Source: Streptomyces sp. SAT1
Lineage (GTDB): Bacteria > Actinomycetota > Actinomycetes > Streptomycetales > Streptomycetaceae
Assembly (NCBI RefSeq): GCF_001654495.1
Contig: NZ_CP015849.1
Coordinates: 62,001-126,000, forward strand
DNA length: 64,000 nt
Direction: 5' to 3'
Shown: one piece after another, positions 1-9,190 of the stretch
Layout of the letters: each line of letters starts with the position of its first letter
Numbering within the stretch: position 1 is the stretch's first letter
Notes under the pieces: generated by a model
The model's database searches: none
What the model was told of the DNA's origin: nothing
The model's input: the letters and a program-made list of their open reading frames with translations, nothing else
Translations under genes and position numbers: made by a program

Positions 1-747
1 CCGCCGATGAACGTGCTGACCTTCACCCACACCCAGGACGTGGAGGTCGAAGGCGTGACGGTCTGGAACGTCAAGTGGTGGCACGCGGTGGAACTCAACG
101 CCGTGCGCCGGGGCGCGGTCCGGGACTGCTTCTTCAAGGGCTGGGTCGAGAATCCCACATGGGGCCTGTGGCAGGGCGAGGCCGTCCAGCTCGACCTCCC
201 GCTCGCGAACAACACCTGGGCGGGGGCCAGTGACGGCACACCGACCGTGGATGTGCAGGTCCAGCGCAACTACGCCGGTGCGTCCGGCTCCCAGCCGTCC
301 TGGGCGAAGCTGGTCGGCTCGCACACCGGCGGCGAGAAGGTCGGCCAGGTGCACGCGCGCGTCCTGATCGAGGGCAATGTCGTGGACAACGCCAAGTGGG
401 ACGCCATCGGCGCGATGAACACCACCCAGATCACCGTCCGCGGCAACACGATCAACAACAGCGTCGGCGGGGTCTACGTCAGTTCCGTGTCGGCGAGGAC
501 GGGCAGCCAGCCGCCCGTCCAGGGGGGACCGAATCCCATCTCCGGGATAGACATCGTCGACAACCAGGTGACGATCACGCCAGGCGCTTCGGGAGTCGCG
601 CGCAACGCGGTCCGCGTCAGCGCGGACACGGTCGGGTTCGTCTCACCGGTGAGCGATGTCCTGGTCACCGGCAACCAGGTCAGCGGCGGAAGCTTCTACT
701 ACACCCCGAACGTGACGTTCCGGCCCGGCACCACACCCCAGCGCTGA
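1..747 (+). CDS. Secreted right-handed beta-helix protein, C-terminal part (5' end outside window)
   Basis: The frame is open from the first base, and the ATG at 7 is probably internal, so the gene is cut by the window edge. The visible 248 residues are rich in Asn/Val/Gly turns such as VEGVTVWNVKWWHAVELN, VLIEGNVVDNAKWDAIGA and ITVRGNTINNSVGGVYV. These are the rungs of a right-handed parallel beta-helix, as found in polysaccharide lyases and several glycoside hydrolases. No catalytic residues can be assigned from the fragment. The neighbouring region has another beta-helix protein, a PL8 lyase and an oligosaccharide importer, so a carbohydrate-active role is likely by context only. Confidence 0.7.
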   Translation, partial: PPMNVLTFTHTQDVEVEGVTVWNVKWWHAVELNAVRRGAVRDCFFKGWVENPTWGLWQGEAVQLDLPLANNTWAGASDGTPTVDVQVQRNYAGASGSQPSWAKLVGSHTGGEKVGQVHARVLIEGNVVDNAKWDAIGAMNTTQITVRGNTINNSVGGVYVSSVSARTGSQPPVQGGPNPISGIDIVDNQVTITPGASGVARNAVRVSADTVGFVSPVSDVLVTGNQVSGGSFYYTPNVTFRPGTTPQR

Positions 748-874
748 GCCCTTTCCCAGCAGGTCCGTTCGAGGCCCCGGTCGGGGTGGCCGCCCGGAGG
801 ACGGCCACCCCGACCCCGTACGCCCTCGCGGTCCGGGCCACTCCGGGCCGGCCGTCCGGCACCACGCCCCCTTG

Positions 875-914
875 TTGACGGTGCTTACATCCACGGCTAC
901 CGTGATGTAATCAC
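875..914 (+). promoter_or_regulatory. Promoter with two overlapping operator-like palindromes
   Basis: TTGACG (875-880) and TACCGT (898-903) are separated by 17 bases, a good sigma-70-type (HrdB) promoter. Two inverted repeats overlap it. TTACATC (885-891) pairs with GATGTAA (904-910) over a 12-base centre. GTGAT-GTA-ATCAC (902-914) covers the -10 and the probable start point. The arrangement is typical of a repressor site. No adjacent gene is an obvious cognate regulator, except possibly the small CGNR protein downstream. Confidence 0.5.
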
Positions 915-943
915 CGCTAACATGCGAGCGAGGGAGCAGCGCC

Positions 944-1861
944 ATGTCATCGCCCCGGCAGGAGTCGGTGAAGGTCGATCTGGGTGGCCGGACGGTCACG
1001 GTCCCGAAGGGCGGGTTGTACGACCGGTACCGGATGGACACCGATCTCGACGAGGTGGCCCGTGACCCCCGCGTCAGCGGGGTGGACTTCTTCCGGCGGC
1101 TGCCCAAGACACGTGTCGACTCCCCCATCGGCCCCACCCTCACCCCGAACTTCTACTACCGCGTCTCGACCGCCCGGCTGACGATGATTGCCCCGTCCCG
1201 CGCGGTCCGCTCCCGGCTGCCCCGGGAGCTGGCGCCGCTGGAGGTCGCGCCGGGTCTGGGACTGGTGTCGGTGATGTTCTTCCGGTACGACGTGTGCGAC
1301 ATCGACTTCTACACCGAAGCCGCCGTGGGCGTCGCCGTGAAGCCGGCACGGCACGGCAGGCTCGGGTTCGTCGATCTGGTCGCCGGCCTCAAGAACGAGC
1401 ACCTCGACACCTACGTCCTGTCGCTGCCGGTGAGCACGGAGATCGCCCAGGTGCGCGGCCACGACGGCTACGGCTTCCCGAAGTGGGTCACCGGGCTGGA
1501 CGTCGGCATCGGCACCGACCGGACGACGGCGCGCGTGGCCAACGACGCCGGCGGGACCGACCTGGCGCTCTCGGCGGCGACACCGGCCCAGACCACCCAC
1601 CGCAGCGGTGAGCGGGTCTCGTCCCTGACCTCGTACACATCGATCGGCGGGGCGTGGCACGCGACGCTGAGCCAGACCCATGTGCTGTCGGCCGGGACCG
1701 CACTCCTCCCGCGCGGTGTCGCGCTCCAGGTCGGGGAGGGCCGGATGGCCGACGACCTGCGTTCCCTCAGGCCCGTCCGGCCTGTCCGGTTCGACGTCAT
1801 GACCGAGGGTCAGCTCGCCCTGCACATGCCCGTCCCGACCTCGGTCCGGAGCCCGGAGTGA
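944..1861 (+). CDS. Acetoacetate decarboxylase family protein
   Basis: The protein has 305 residues and begins at ATG 944, nine bases after an AGGGAG ribosome site. The body matches the acetoacetate decarboxylase fold. Around residue 185 the motif GHDGYGFPKW carries a lysine in the place of the Schiff-base lysine of the family (the G-[YF]-P-K signature). This predicts decarboxylation, or a related aldol/dehydration chemistry, on a beta-keto or pyruvoyl-type acid. Many family members with this motif are not true acetoacetate decarboxylases, so the substrate is open. The gene follows a promoter with palindromic operators and is coupled to the short zinc-finger gene behind it. Confidence 0.75.
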   Translation: MSSPRQESVKVDLGGRTVTVPKGGLYDRYRMDTDLDEVARDPRVSGVDFFRRLPKTRVDSPIGPTLTPNFYYRVSTARLTMIAPSRAVRSRLPRELAPLEVAPGLGLVSVMFFRYDVCDIDFYTEAAVGVAVKPARHGRLGFVDLVAGLKNEHLDTYVLSLPVSTEIAQVRGHDGYGFPKWVTGLDVGIGTDRTTARVANDAGGTDLALSAATPAQTTHRSGERVSSLTSYTSIGGAWHATLSQTHVLSAGTALLPRGVALQVGEGRMADDLRSLRPVRPVRFDVMTEGQLALHMPVPTSVRSPE

Positions 1862-1872
1862 GGAGTCCCGTC

Positions 1873-2046
1873 ATGGCCACCTCCCTCTGGCTCGGCGCAC
1901 ACGGCTACCGCGCATGGGGCCGCTGCGCCGCACCCTGCTGCGACCTCCGCTTCATCGACACGGGACGCCGCGCCCCGCAGCGCTCCTGCTCGACCCGCTG
2001 CGGAACGCGGGTCCGGGTCGCCGCCCACCGCCGTCGGAGCCGGTGA
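1873..2046 (+). CDS. Mini CGNR zinc-finger protein
   Basis: This is a 57-residue protein whose ATG lies 11 bases after the preceding stop; GAGTGAGGAG across that stop serves as ribosome site, so translation is probably coupled. The sequence shows RAWGRCAAPCCDLRFIDTG, then RSCSTRCGTRVRV. This fits the CGNR zinc-finger pattern (C-x3-C ... F-x-D ... C-S-x2-C-G-x-R), with threonine in place of the Asn of CGNR. Normal CGNR regulators are about 190 residues with an N-terminal ABATE domain that is missing here. It could be a DNA-binding partner or a relic. Small size and high GC leave some doubt that it is expressed. Confidence 0.55.
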   Translation: MATSLWLGAHGYRAWGRCAAPCCDLRFIDTGRRAPQRSCSTRCGTRVRVAAHRRRSR

Positions 2047-2146
2047 CCCGCGGCGCCGCCGCCGCCGACCGCGTGGGCCGGGCCGGCGCGTCGGCGCCCG
2101 ACGCCACTCCCGCTCTCCCCGCATCGGCCGAGGGCGCGGGTCCCCG

Positions 2147-3346
2147 CTACCGCTTCGTCTGGCCTCGCTCGAAGTACGCGGCCAGTTCCGGGTCGAGGGC
2201 GGGGACCTCGTGGGGTGTGCCGCCCGCGCGCAGCGACTCGGTGGCCCGCACCCCGGCCGCGACGGCCATGCGCGCGGCGACCGGCGAGGTGTCGGTGACA
2301 CCGCCGTCGCGGGCGAAGCGCACGAACTCGTCGATCAGGAGGGGGTCGGCGCCGCCGTGTCCGGCATCGTCCGCGGCGTCCGGGACGGGGTACTCGGCGT
2401 CGGCTTCGGGGCGGTGGACGGAGCGGCGGGAGTTCCACACCTTCACCACCGCCCCGGGGCCGTCCCCGAAGTTCTCCAGCCGTCCCGCGTCCCCGATCAC
2501 GGTGTAGTTGCGCCAGTAGTCGGGGGTGAAGTGGCACTGCTGGTAGGCCGCGAGTACGCCGTTGTCGAGGCGCATGTTGACGAGGGACACGTCCTCGACG
2601 TCGATGACGGGGTTCAGGCCGCGCTGGGTGTGCGGCGGCCAGTGGCCGTCCTTCGTGTACCAGTCCTCGTGCTTGGGTTCACCGGGTGCCCGCCGGTGCG
2701 GACTGTCGCCGTAGACCATGAGGTCCCCGAGGGCCTGGACCCGCTGGGTGTAGCCGTTCGCGAGCCAGTGCAGGACGTCGATGTCGTGGGCGGCCTTCTG
2801 TAGCAACAGGCCCGTGGTGTACTGCCGTTCGGCGTGCCAGTCCTTGAAGTACCAGTCGCCTCCGTAGCCGACGAAGTGCCGCACCCAGACCGTCTTGACC
2901 GCGCCGATCTCGCCGCGCGCGATGATGTCGCGCATCAGCCGGACGACGGGCATGTGGCGCATGTTGTGACCGACGTAGAGGCGGCTTCCCGTGTCGTGGG
3001 CGGTGCGCAGGAGGGCGTCGCAGCGTTCGACGGTGATGTCGAGAGGCTTCTCGACGAAGACGGGCCTGCCCGCTTCGAGCGCTTCGCGGGCGATGTCGGT
3101 GTGGGTGTGGTCGGGGGTGAGGACGAGGACGGCGTCGACGTCCGGGTCCGCGATCACCTTGTGGTGGTCGCCGCAGATCAGCGCGCCGGGGAACGCCTGG
3201 GCCGCGTCGGCCCGCGCGGCCGGGTCGTGGTCCGCGAGCGCCGTGACCCGGGAGCCGGCTCCCGGCCGGTGCGCGGTGCGGGCGATGCTGCCGCGCAGTC
3301 CGTATCCGATGACGCCGAGGCGCAGGTCGCTGGGGGCGTCGGTCAT
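2147..3346 (-). CDS. Gfo/Idh/MocA family NAD(P)-dependent oxidoreductase
   Basis: The protein has 399 residues. The N-terminal Rossmann fold starts with RLGVIGYGLRGSIARTAH (glycine-rich dinucleotide loop), and VFVEKPLDI at about residues 95-103 holds the family's Glu-Lys-Pro motif that positions the nicotinamide and the catalytic lysine. The C-terminal half is the usual mixed alpha/beta substrate domain. Such enzymes oxidise or reduce sugars, inositols or uronic acid derivatives; the substrate here is unknown. It runs leftward with the beta-helix protein and the ABC importer genes, which fits intracellular processing of an imported sugar. An AAAGGCGG ribosome site precedes the ATG at 3346. 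Confidence 0.85.
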   Translation of the reverse strand: MTDAPSDLRLGVIGYGLRGSIARTAHRPGAGSRVTALADHDPAARADAAQAFPGALICGDHHKVIADPDVDAVLVLTPDHTHTDIAREALEAGRPVFVEKPLDITVERCDALLRTAHDTGSRLYVGHNMRHMPVVRLMRDIIARGEIGAVKTVWVRHFVGYGGDWYFKDWHAERQYTTGLLLQKAAHDIDVLHWLANGYTQRVQALGDLMVYGDSPHRRAPGEPKHEDWYTKDGHWPPHTQRGLNPVIDVEDVSLVNMRLDNGVLAAYQQCHFTPDYWRNYTVIGDAGRLENFGDGPGAVVKVWNSRRSVHRPEADAEYPVPDAADDAGHGGADPLLIDEFVRFARDGGVTDTSPVAARMAVAAGVRATESLRAGGTPHEVPALDPELAAYFERGQTKR

Positions 3347-3467
3347 GACGTGACCGCCTTTCCGTTGAATCGTGGATCGAGTGGTGCCGTGCGGCGAGGG
3401 AGCAGGGAGCGTGCGTGCGCCGCGGGCCCGGTGAGCGGTCCGCGGCGCGTCACTGCGGGAGCGGGAG

Positions 3468-5696
3468 CTACGGATGCGCCAGGACGTGGGCGAGCGCGAC
3501 CCGTCCGGTGCCGGTGAGCCGGACGCGGAGGTAGCGGGCGTGGGTGTCCGTGTCCAGGAGGGTGGGGCGCAGTGCCTTGCCGGTGATGTGCGTGGTGACG
3601 GCGTCGGAGAAGTCGGCGGAGGCGGCGAGCTGTACGTCGAAGTCGGTGGTGGTCATGGCGCTGTCGTTCCATATCTCGACCTGTCCGACGTGGTGGACGG
3701 CGCCCAGGTCCACCTGCCACCAGGCGCCCGCCTCGGAGAGGGTGCGGGTGTCGGTGGAGGTGTCGCCGTCGGTGGCGCGGGCCGCTGTCGCCGTGCCGTC
3801 CGTGGACGACTGGGTGGCGGTGGCGGTGCCGGTACGGGCCAGGTCGGGGCGGAGCTGTTCGACGCCGCCCGCGCGTCCGGCGCCGGCGGCCGCGGCGACC
3901 CGGACCGCTTCGGCGGGGAGCCGGTCCAGCTTCGTGTGGTTGCCGGTCATGGTCGAGCCGGTGCCGCCGAGGGCCGGGGCGTCGGTGTCGGTCCAGTTCC
4001 CGGTGGCGTGGTTGTCGATGCCGTAGTCGGCCCAGTTGGACACCCACTTGTAGCCGACACGTGTGATGACGTTCCGGGCGACGGTGATGTGGCTGGACTG
4101 CTCGTCGAGGTAGATGCCGTTGCCGTCGCGCTCGGTGTTCCCGTACGCGCTCCGGTTGATGTAGTTCCCGGAGACGACGGTGCCGGGCTGGGCGCCCTGG
4201 GTGTAGATGGCGGCCCCGTCGTGCTGTGCGTCCTCGACGAGCATGACGTCGGTGATCCGGTTGTCCGTGATGCGGTTGTCGCGGAGCACGGACTGCCGGG
4301 CCTCGGGCTGGTTCCAGCCCCAGCCGACGGAGATGCCGGAGTAGGGAAGGTGGTCGAGGGTGTTGTGGTCGATGACGGTGCCGGCCTCGTAGCCCGCCCA
4401 GATGCCCACGGAGTCCGTGTACTCCACGCCCGTGTGGCTGACGGTGTTGTAGGAGACCGTGTTGCGGGCCCCGGTGAGTTCGGGGGCCGGCATGGGTTCG
4501 GTGTCACCGATGTAGGCGGCGCCGGAGGAGAGGTCGGTGAAGCGGGAGCGGGTGAGGGTGGAGTCCTGGGTGCCCTGTTCGAAGACGACGCCCGCACCGC
4601 CGAGGTGGCTGAAGCTGCCGTGGTCGATCACCACATGGCGGCCGGCGCGTACGGTGAGGGCGGCGGCGGGCTTGGTGTAGAAGCGGCCCGCGTGGTCGAC
4701 GGGGCCGGTGGCGCCGGTCAGGGTCAGTCCGGCCTGGGTGCCCGCGTAGCCCTCGTCGGTGTCCGGCTGCCGGTAGGCGGCGTAGGCGAAGCCGATGCCG
4801 CTGACGCGGACGTCATGGGCGCCGTCGAGGACGAGGAGCCCCTCGGTGACCGGGGTGACGGCCCGGGAGCGGCGCGGGTTCTCGCCCTCGCGGGGCAGGT
4901 AGGTGACGGTGTGCGCGGCCGAGTCCCATACGAACTCGCCGGGCGTGTCGAGGAGTTCGCGGGCGTTCTCGAAGTGGGCGACTCCGCTGTAGCGGGCGGA
5001 GTCGACGGTCGTCGTGTCCCAGGACGGTCCGGTGCGGTCGGTTCCGGAGGCGGAGTTGGTCCAGCAGGGCTGGGCGAAGGTCATGAGGTCGCCGGTGACG
5101 GCGGCGATGCGGCAGTGGTAGTTGCGCCAGCGGACGCTGATGACCGCCTCGGCGTCGGTGGGTCGGGCCCAGTGGGCGATGCCGGTCTTCTCCGCGCCGG
5201 TCATACCGGACTTGGTGGCGTCGCAGACGGCGGCGGCGCAGGCCCCTCCCCGGGCGCGCACGGCGCGTCGCCCGTCGACGAACAGCTGGCGCGGCGTGAC
5301 GCCCCCGGGCACCTTCGCTGTCCAGGTGCCGTCGGCGTGCACGGACCAGCCCGTCAGGGTGCGGCCGCCGGAGAGCACGGGGTGCGCGCCGCGCGCGGCG
5401 GTCCAGGTGACACCGGAGTCCTGGCCGCCGAGCCGCAGCGGGGCGTCCAGTTCGTATGTCCCGTCGGCGAGTTCGACGCGTACGTCCCGGCCGCCGATGG
5501 CGCGGGCGGCGTTCCGCGCCCCCTCGACGGAGCAGGGGTGCCCCTGGGTGCAGCGGGATCCCGAGCCATGGGGTGCGGCGTGCAGGACCTTGGGCGAGGG
5601 GGCCGCCTGGGCGGCGGGCAGCGGGCCGAGGAGCAGGGCGGCGCCGGTGAGCAGGGCGGCCGCGGCGGCGCGGGCCGCGGGGGTGAATGGTCGCAT
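3468..5696 (-). CDS. Secreted right-handed beta-helix protein with C-terminal discoidin (F5/8 type C) domain
   Basis: I place the start at ATG 5696 (742 residues) rather than 5729. From there the protein opens with a clean signal peptide: MRPF, an Ala/Leu-rich core, then AAQA before the cleavage region. An N-terminal strand-rich part (GTYELDAPLRLGG, HPVLSGGRTL) leads into a long Asn-rich beta-helix (for example VSYNTVSHTG, VIDHNTLDHL, ISGNYINRS-like rungs) up to about residue 590. The last 140 residues (TATQSSTDG ... WWQVDLGAVHHVGQVEIWND ... RYLRVRLTG) are a galactose-binding discoidin domain. Such proteins include fucosidase/xylanase-like glycosidases (for example GH141) and lyases. The exact activity cannot be read from motifs. 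Confidence 0.8.
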   Translation of the reverse strand: MRPFTPAARAAAAALLTGAALLLGPLPAAQAAPSPKVLHAAPHGSGSRCTQGHPCSVEGARNAARAIGGRDVRVELADGTYELDAPLRLGGQDSGVTWTAARGAHPVLSGGRTLTGWSVHADGTWTAKVPGGVTPRQLFVDGRRAVRARGGACAAAVCDATKSGMTGAEKTGIAHWARPTDAEAVISVRWRNYHCRIAAVTGDLMTFAQPCWTNSASGTDRTGPSWDTTTVDSARYSGVAHFENARELLDTPGEFVWDSAAHTVTYLPREGENPRRSRAVTPVTEGLLVLDGAHDVRVSGIGFAYAAYRQPDTDEGYAGTQAGLTLTGATGPVDHAGRFYTKPAAALTVRAGRHVVIDHGSFSHLGGAGVVFEQGTQDSTLTRSRFTDLSSGAAYIGDTEPMPAPELTGARNTVSYNTVSHTGVEYTDSVGIWAGYEAGTVIDHNTLDHLPYSGISVGWGWNQPEARQSVLRDNRITDNRITDVMLVEDAQHDGAAIYTQGAQPGTVVSGNYINRSAYGNTERDGNGIYLDEQSSHITVARNVITRVGYKWVSNWADYGIDNHATGNWTDTDAPALGGTGSTMTGNHTKLDRLPAEAVRVAAAAGAGRAGGVEQLRPDLARTGTATATQSSTDGTATAARATDGDTSTDTRTLSEAGAWWQVDLGAVHHVGQVEIWNDSAMTTTDFDVQLAASADFSDAVTTHITGKALRPTLLDTDTHARYLRVRLTGTGRVALAHVLAHP

Positions 5697-5893
5697 GCGA
5701 GGACCTTCCGCTCGGACGGCCCGCCGCACGGGGGCGGGCCGGGACGATGGGGTGCGGCGTTCGGGTGCGAGGGTGGGGCACGCTTCTTTCGCGCGGGGCG
5801 GGACGGCGGGGATGCGGCGGGGCCGGTCCTGCCGGGTCAGCCGGCCATCGGCACCGGCTGCGGCCGGTCGTGCGGGGACCGGTGAGTCCGGGA

Positions 5894-5953
5894 CCGGTCA
5901 CGCCATGGCCGGTCACGCCATGGCCGGTCATGCCGGGCTCGGTCATGCCGTGG
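5894..5953. repeat. Four 15-bp direct repeats in the gap 5697-5942
   Basis: Two exact copies of CCGGTCACGCCATGG (5894-5908, 5909-5923) are followed by two imperfect copies (5924-5938, 5939-5953); the last overlaps the stop of the M1 peptidase gene. The rest of the 246-base gap has no gene that I can support. The repeats are probably slippage products and could affect the mRNA 3' end. Confidence 0.6.
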
Positions 5954-7400
5954 TCGTCCAGTCCGGGTGTCCCGGCATCGGCGGGTTCTTCGCGCCGAAC
6001 AGCCAGTCCCGCAGGAACCGGTCAAGCGACCGGTCGCCCGTCACGGTCACGGCGTGGGCGATGAAGTCCTCGCTGGTGACCGTGCGGCCCTTGAAGCGGC
6101 GCGGCCACAGGCCCATGATCCGGTCGAACTTCCTTGCTCCCACACGGAGTCGCAGGGCGTAGAGGACGAGTGCGCCGCCGTCGTAGATGTTGGTGCCGCC
6201 GAGGGCGGCCGGCAGTCCGGGCGGCCCGTCGCTCGCGCGGACCGCGTCGAGCTTGGCATACGTCGCCTTCATCTTCGCGGCCATGTCCGACCAGCCGCGC
6301 TCCTGGCTGTAGAGCGCGGCGTAGTACACGGCCGGCCCCTCGTTGAGCCATGCCTGTTGCCAGTCGTGCGGCGTCACGCTGTCGCCGAACCACTGGTGGG
6401 TCAGCTCGTGCACCATGGTGTTCTCGTACGTGGGGTGGCCGTCGGCGTCGGGCTTGAACCAGTTGGTGCCCATCAGGGTGAGGGTCGTGTTCTCCAGGGC
6501 GTCGGTGTATCCGTCGTAGATGTGGATGCCGTACACGGAGAACGGGTAGCGGCCGAACTTGCGCTCCAGCCAGGCGAGATGGTCGGCCGTGCGGGCCACG
6601 ACCGGCGCGTACTCGTCCTCGCGGCCCCGCGGGACGATGTGCCGCAGCGGCAGCCCGGTGTGCGAGGTGCCGTACAGATAGGTGCCCTTGACGACGGCGA
6701 TGCCGAGCAGTTCCGTCGGCATGCGCTCGCGCAGGGCGAAGTGCCAGACGGTCGCGCCGTCGGCACGCTTGTCCTTGCCGGTCAGGACACCGTTGGCGGC
6801 CGCGACGTATCCGGCGGGCGCGGAGAGGTGGAAGGTCCAGGTGGCCTTGTCGGAGGGTGTGTCGTTGCAGGGCAGGAAGGTGTCGGCCCGCGACGACTGC
6901 GCGGCGCAGGCGAAGCCGCCGTCCGAGCCGAACCGCCAGCCGGTCAGCCCGGACCGCGCCGCCTTGCCGTTGCCGTGGTAGGCGACCGCGACCTGGAACG
7001 GGGCGCCCTTGCGGAGCGGTGCGGCCGGGGTGACCGTCAGTTCCTGGCCCGACATGCCGAGGGACAGGCTGTGGGAGGCGCGGCGGCCGTCGACGGTGAC
7101 CGAGTCGATGGTGTGGCCGTCCGTGTCCAGGTTGAACGCCGAAAGGTCCTGCGTCGCCCGCGCGTTCAGCTTCACCACCGCGGTGAAGTCGTAGGTCACC
7201 GGGGTGAAGTCGAAGGTGAGGTCGTAGTGGTCGACCTGGTAGCCGCCGTTGCCGAGCGTCGGGAAGAGGGGGTCGCCGACCCCGTCGGAGCCGGGGCGCG
7301 GGTCGAAGCCCGCGGCCTGGGCCGGCGAGCCGAGCACCGGTACGGTGACCGCGGCGGCGACCGCCGCCTTCGTGAGGAACGCGCGTCTGCTGGTGGTCAC
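5943..7400 (-). CDS. Secreted M1 family zinc metallopeptidase (aminopeptidase N type)
   Basis: This is a 485-residue protein from GTG 7400, whose first bases overlap the stop of the upstream lipoprotein gene (GTGA), so it is translationally coupled. The N-terminus TTSRRAFLTKAAVAAAVTV is a Tat signal ending in SPAQA. The catalytic core shows HELTHQWFG (zinc-binding HExxH) followed 18 residues later by the third ligand in WLNEG. The exopeptidase loop reads ALENTTLTLM in place of the GAMEN motif; the ENxT part is normal for actinomycete members. The length fits the two-domain secreted actinomycete forms. Placement in the oligosaccharide transporter operon suggests extracellular trimming of peptides from a glycoprotein or peptidoglycan-like substrate. 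Confidence 0.9.
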   Translation of the reverse strand: MTTSRRAFLTKAAVAAAVTVPVLGSPAQAAGFDPRPGSDGVGDPLFPTLGNGGYQVDHYDLTFDFTPVTYDFTAVVKLNARATQDLSAFNLDTDGHTIDSVTVDGRRASHSLSLGMSGQELTVTPAAPLRKGAPFQVAVAYHGNGKAARSGLTGWRFGSDGGFACAAQSSRADTFLPCNDTPSDKATWTFHLSAPAGYVAAANGVLTGKDKRADGATVWHFALRERMPTELLGIAVVKGTYLYGTSHTGLPLRHIVPRGREDEYAPVVARTADHLAWLERKFGRYPFSVYGIHIYDGYTDALENTTLTLMGTNWFKPDADGHPTYENTMVHELTHQWFGDSVTPHDWQQAWLNEGPAVYYAALYSQERGWSDMAAKMKATYAKLDAVRASDGPPGLPAALGGTNIYDGGALVLYALRLRVGARKFDRIMGLWPRRFKGRTVTSEDFIAHAVTVTGDRSLDRFLRDWLFGAKNPPMPGHPDWTTTA

Positions 7401-9070
7401 TTCTTCCCCTTCTGCGAGGCCTGCTCGAACTCGGCACGGCATGTGTCGCCCCCGGCGCGGCGCCACTTCTTGACCAGCGCGTCGTACGCGGACATCGGCT
7501 TGCGCCCGGTGATCAGGTCCTTCAGACCGTCCAGGTGGATGGTGTAGAGGCTGCCGGATCCCTTGGAGTCCCAGGTCGGCGAGGAGTAGCCGAGGGTGGG
7601 GTCCTCGATGAGCCTGGGGATGAGCACCGTGTACGCCTCGTGCACATAGCGGGCGGCCTCGGGATGCGTGGCGCTGAAGAACGCCGGTGTCGCGGAGGCG
7701 AGTTTGCCCCACGGCACGGTCACGTCCTGGGTACCCTGCTTGGTGAGGACGGGCGTGCCGTTCGCGTCGCGCCGGTAGTCGGTGTTCTCCACGCCGTAGT
7801 TGATGAGCGTGTATTCGAGGGATCCGAACGGCGAGGCGGCGAAGTCGGCCAGGCGCAGCAGTTCCTTCACCCGCTGCTCTCCGGCCTTGGTGATGTAGCA
7901 GTTCTGGAGCGAGACGTTGTCGGTCCAGGTGACCGCGTCCTTGCCGACGGGGACCATGGGCCGTACGTCGAAGGACTTGTCGATGGCCGCCATGGAGTCG
8001 ACGTAGCCGGTGGCCGTGGTCAGGTACGAGGGCATGCCGTCGTAGACGTAGGCGGCCTTGCCGTTCTTGAACAGGTCCGTGTACTGGGCCTTCTGGGCCC
8101 CGGACATCTGCACGGTGCCCGGGTAGAAGCAGCCCGCCTTGTGGAGCTTGGCGGCGGTCTCGACCGCGTAGCGGTACTTGTCGTCCTCCAGCTGGTAGCG
8201 CCACTTGCCGGTCTGCCGGTCGAAGTGCCAGAAGTGCTGGGCGCCGGCGGACATCGCGAGCAGGATGGTGCCGCTGCCGGTGAAGAAGTACTGCTTCTTG
8301 CCGGTGTCCGTGAGGTCCTTGGCCAGCTCGACGAGCCGTTCGATGCTGTCGATCTGGTCGAGGCCGGTGACGCCGGCCTGCCGCAGCAGGTCGGCCCGGT
8401 AGAAGCCCGCGCCGCCGGTGCCCGAGCGGGCGATGGGGATGCCGTAGAGCTTGCCGCCCTTGATGGCGTCGCGCCAGGCGTACTGCGGGACGGCCGCGAG
8501 GTTCGGGTAGTCCTTGACCTTGTCGCCGGAGAGGTGGGGGCCGAGGTCGGCGCACTTGGCGGCGAGGAACGAGCCCATGTTGTCGACGCCGCCGGTCTCC
8601 GGGTACATGAAGATGTCCGGCAGCTGGTCGCCGGCGACCATGGTGGAGAACTTGGCCGGGTAGTCGTCGGCGGGTACGGCCGTGAAGTCGACCTCGGTGC
8701 CGAGCAGTTTCTCGATCTCCCGCCAGGCCGCGTTCTTGCCGCGCTCGGGCGGCAGCGGCGCGAAGGTCTCGGTGACGGCGGTGATCTTCTTCGCGCCCTT
8801 GAGCGGGGTGCCCCGGGTGGCGCGGGCCAGTTCGGCCGGGTACTTCAGGAAGGCGTTCGGGACGCCCGCCGCGGTGCCGGGCAGGTCGGCCTTGATGCCG
8901 ATGTTGCGCACCGTGGTGCTCGGCAGCAGGCCGGCGCTCTTGGCCTCGGCCTTGGCCGCGGTGCCGCCGTCGCCGCACGCGGCGAGCAGCGGTGCCGCGG
9001 CGACGGCGAGACCGGCGCCCGCACCCCAGCGGAACAGGGTGCGGCGGTCGACGGATGTGGTGCCGGACAT
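7397..9070 (-). CDS. Extracellular solute-binding lipoprotein of an oligosaccharide ABC importer
   Basis: The protein has 557 residues from ATG 9070, which has a GAGGAG ribosome site. The N-terminus SVDRRTLFRWGAGAGLAVAAAPLLAACG combines a Tat-like twin arginine with a lipobox (LAAC), so the mature protein is a membrane-anchored binding protein. The size (about 550) is that of LipO/YtcQ-type family 1 binding proteins that work with LplB and YtcP permeases on aldouronates, uronides or complex oligosaccharides. The two permease genes lie immediately upstream in the same leftward operon, but no ATPase is present, as is usual in Streptomyces where MsiK-type ATPases are shared. Confidence 0.88.
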   Translation of the reverse strand: MSGTTSVDRRTLFRWGAGAGLAVAAAPLLAACGDGGTAAKAEAKSAGLLPSTTVRNIGIKADLPGTAAGVPNAFLKYPAELARATRGTPLKGAKKITAVTETFAPLPPERGKNAAWREIEKLLGTEVDFTAVPADDYPAKFSTMVAGDQLPDIFMYPETGGVDNMGSFLAAKCADLGPHLSGDKVKDYPNLAAVPQYAWRDAIKGGKLYGIPIARSGTGGAGFYRADLLRQAGVTGLDQIDSIERLVELAKDLTDTGKKQYFFTGSGTILLAMSAGAQHFWHFDRQTGKWRYQLEDDKYRYAVETAAKLHKAGCFYPGTVQMSGAQKAQYTDLFKNGKAAYVYDGMPSYLTTATGYVDSMAAIDKSFDVRPMVPVGKDAVTWTDNVSLQNCYITKAGEQRVKELLRLADFAASPFGSLEYTLINYGVENTDYRRDANGTPVLTKQGTQDVTVPWGKLASATPAFFSATHPEAARYVHEAYTVLIPRLIEDPTLGYSSPTWDSKGSGSLYTIHLDGLKDLITGRKPMSAYDALVKKWRRAGGDTCRAEFEQASQKGKK

Positions 9071-9190
9071 GGCGGGACTCCTCAATACGAGGCGGGCACG
9101 GGAGGATTCGGGGTGCGGGGGATGCACGGGGCCGCGGGGCGGTCCGGGTGGTGCGGCCGGACGCGGCGGCCCCGCCCTTCGGCGGCGCGG

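Noticed and set aside
3474..5885. Long plus-strand frame opposite the beta-helix protein
   Set aside because: The translation is repetitive Gly/Val/Asp with no fold signature, while the minus strand has a signal peptide, beta-helix and discoidin domain.
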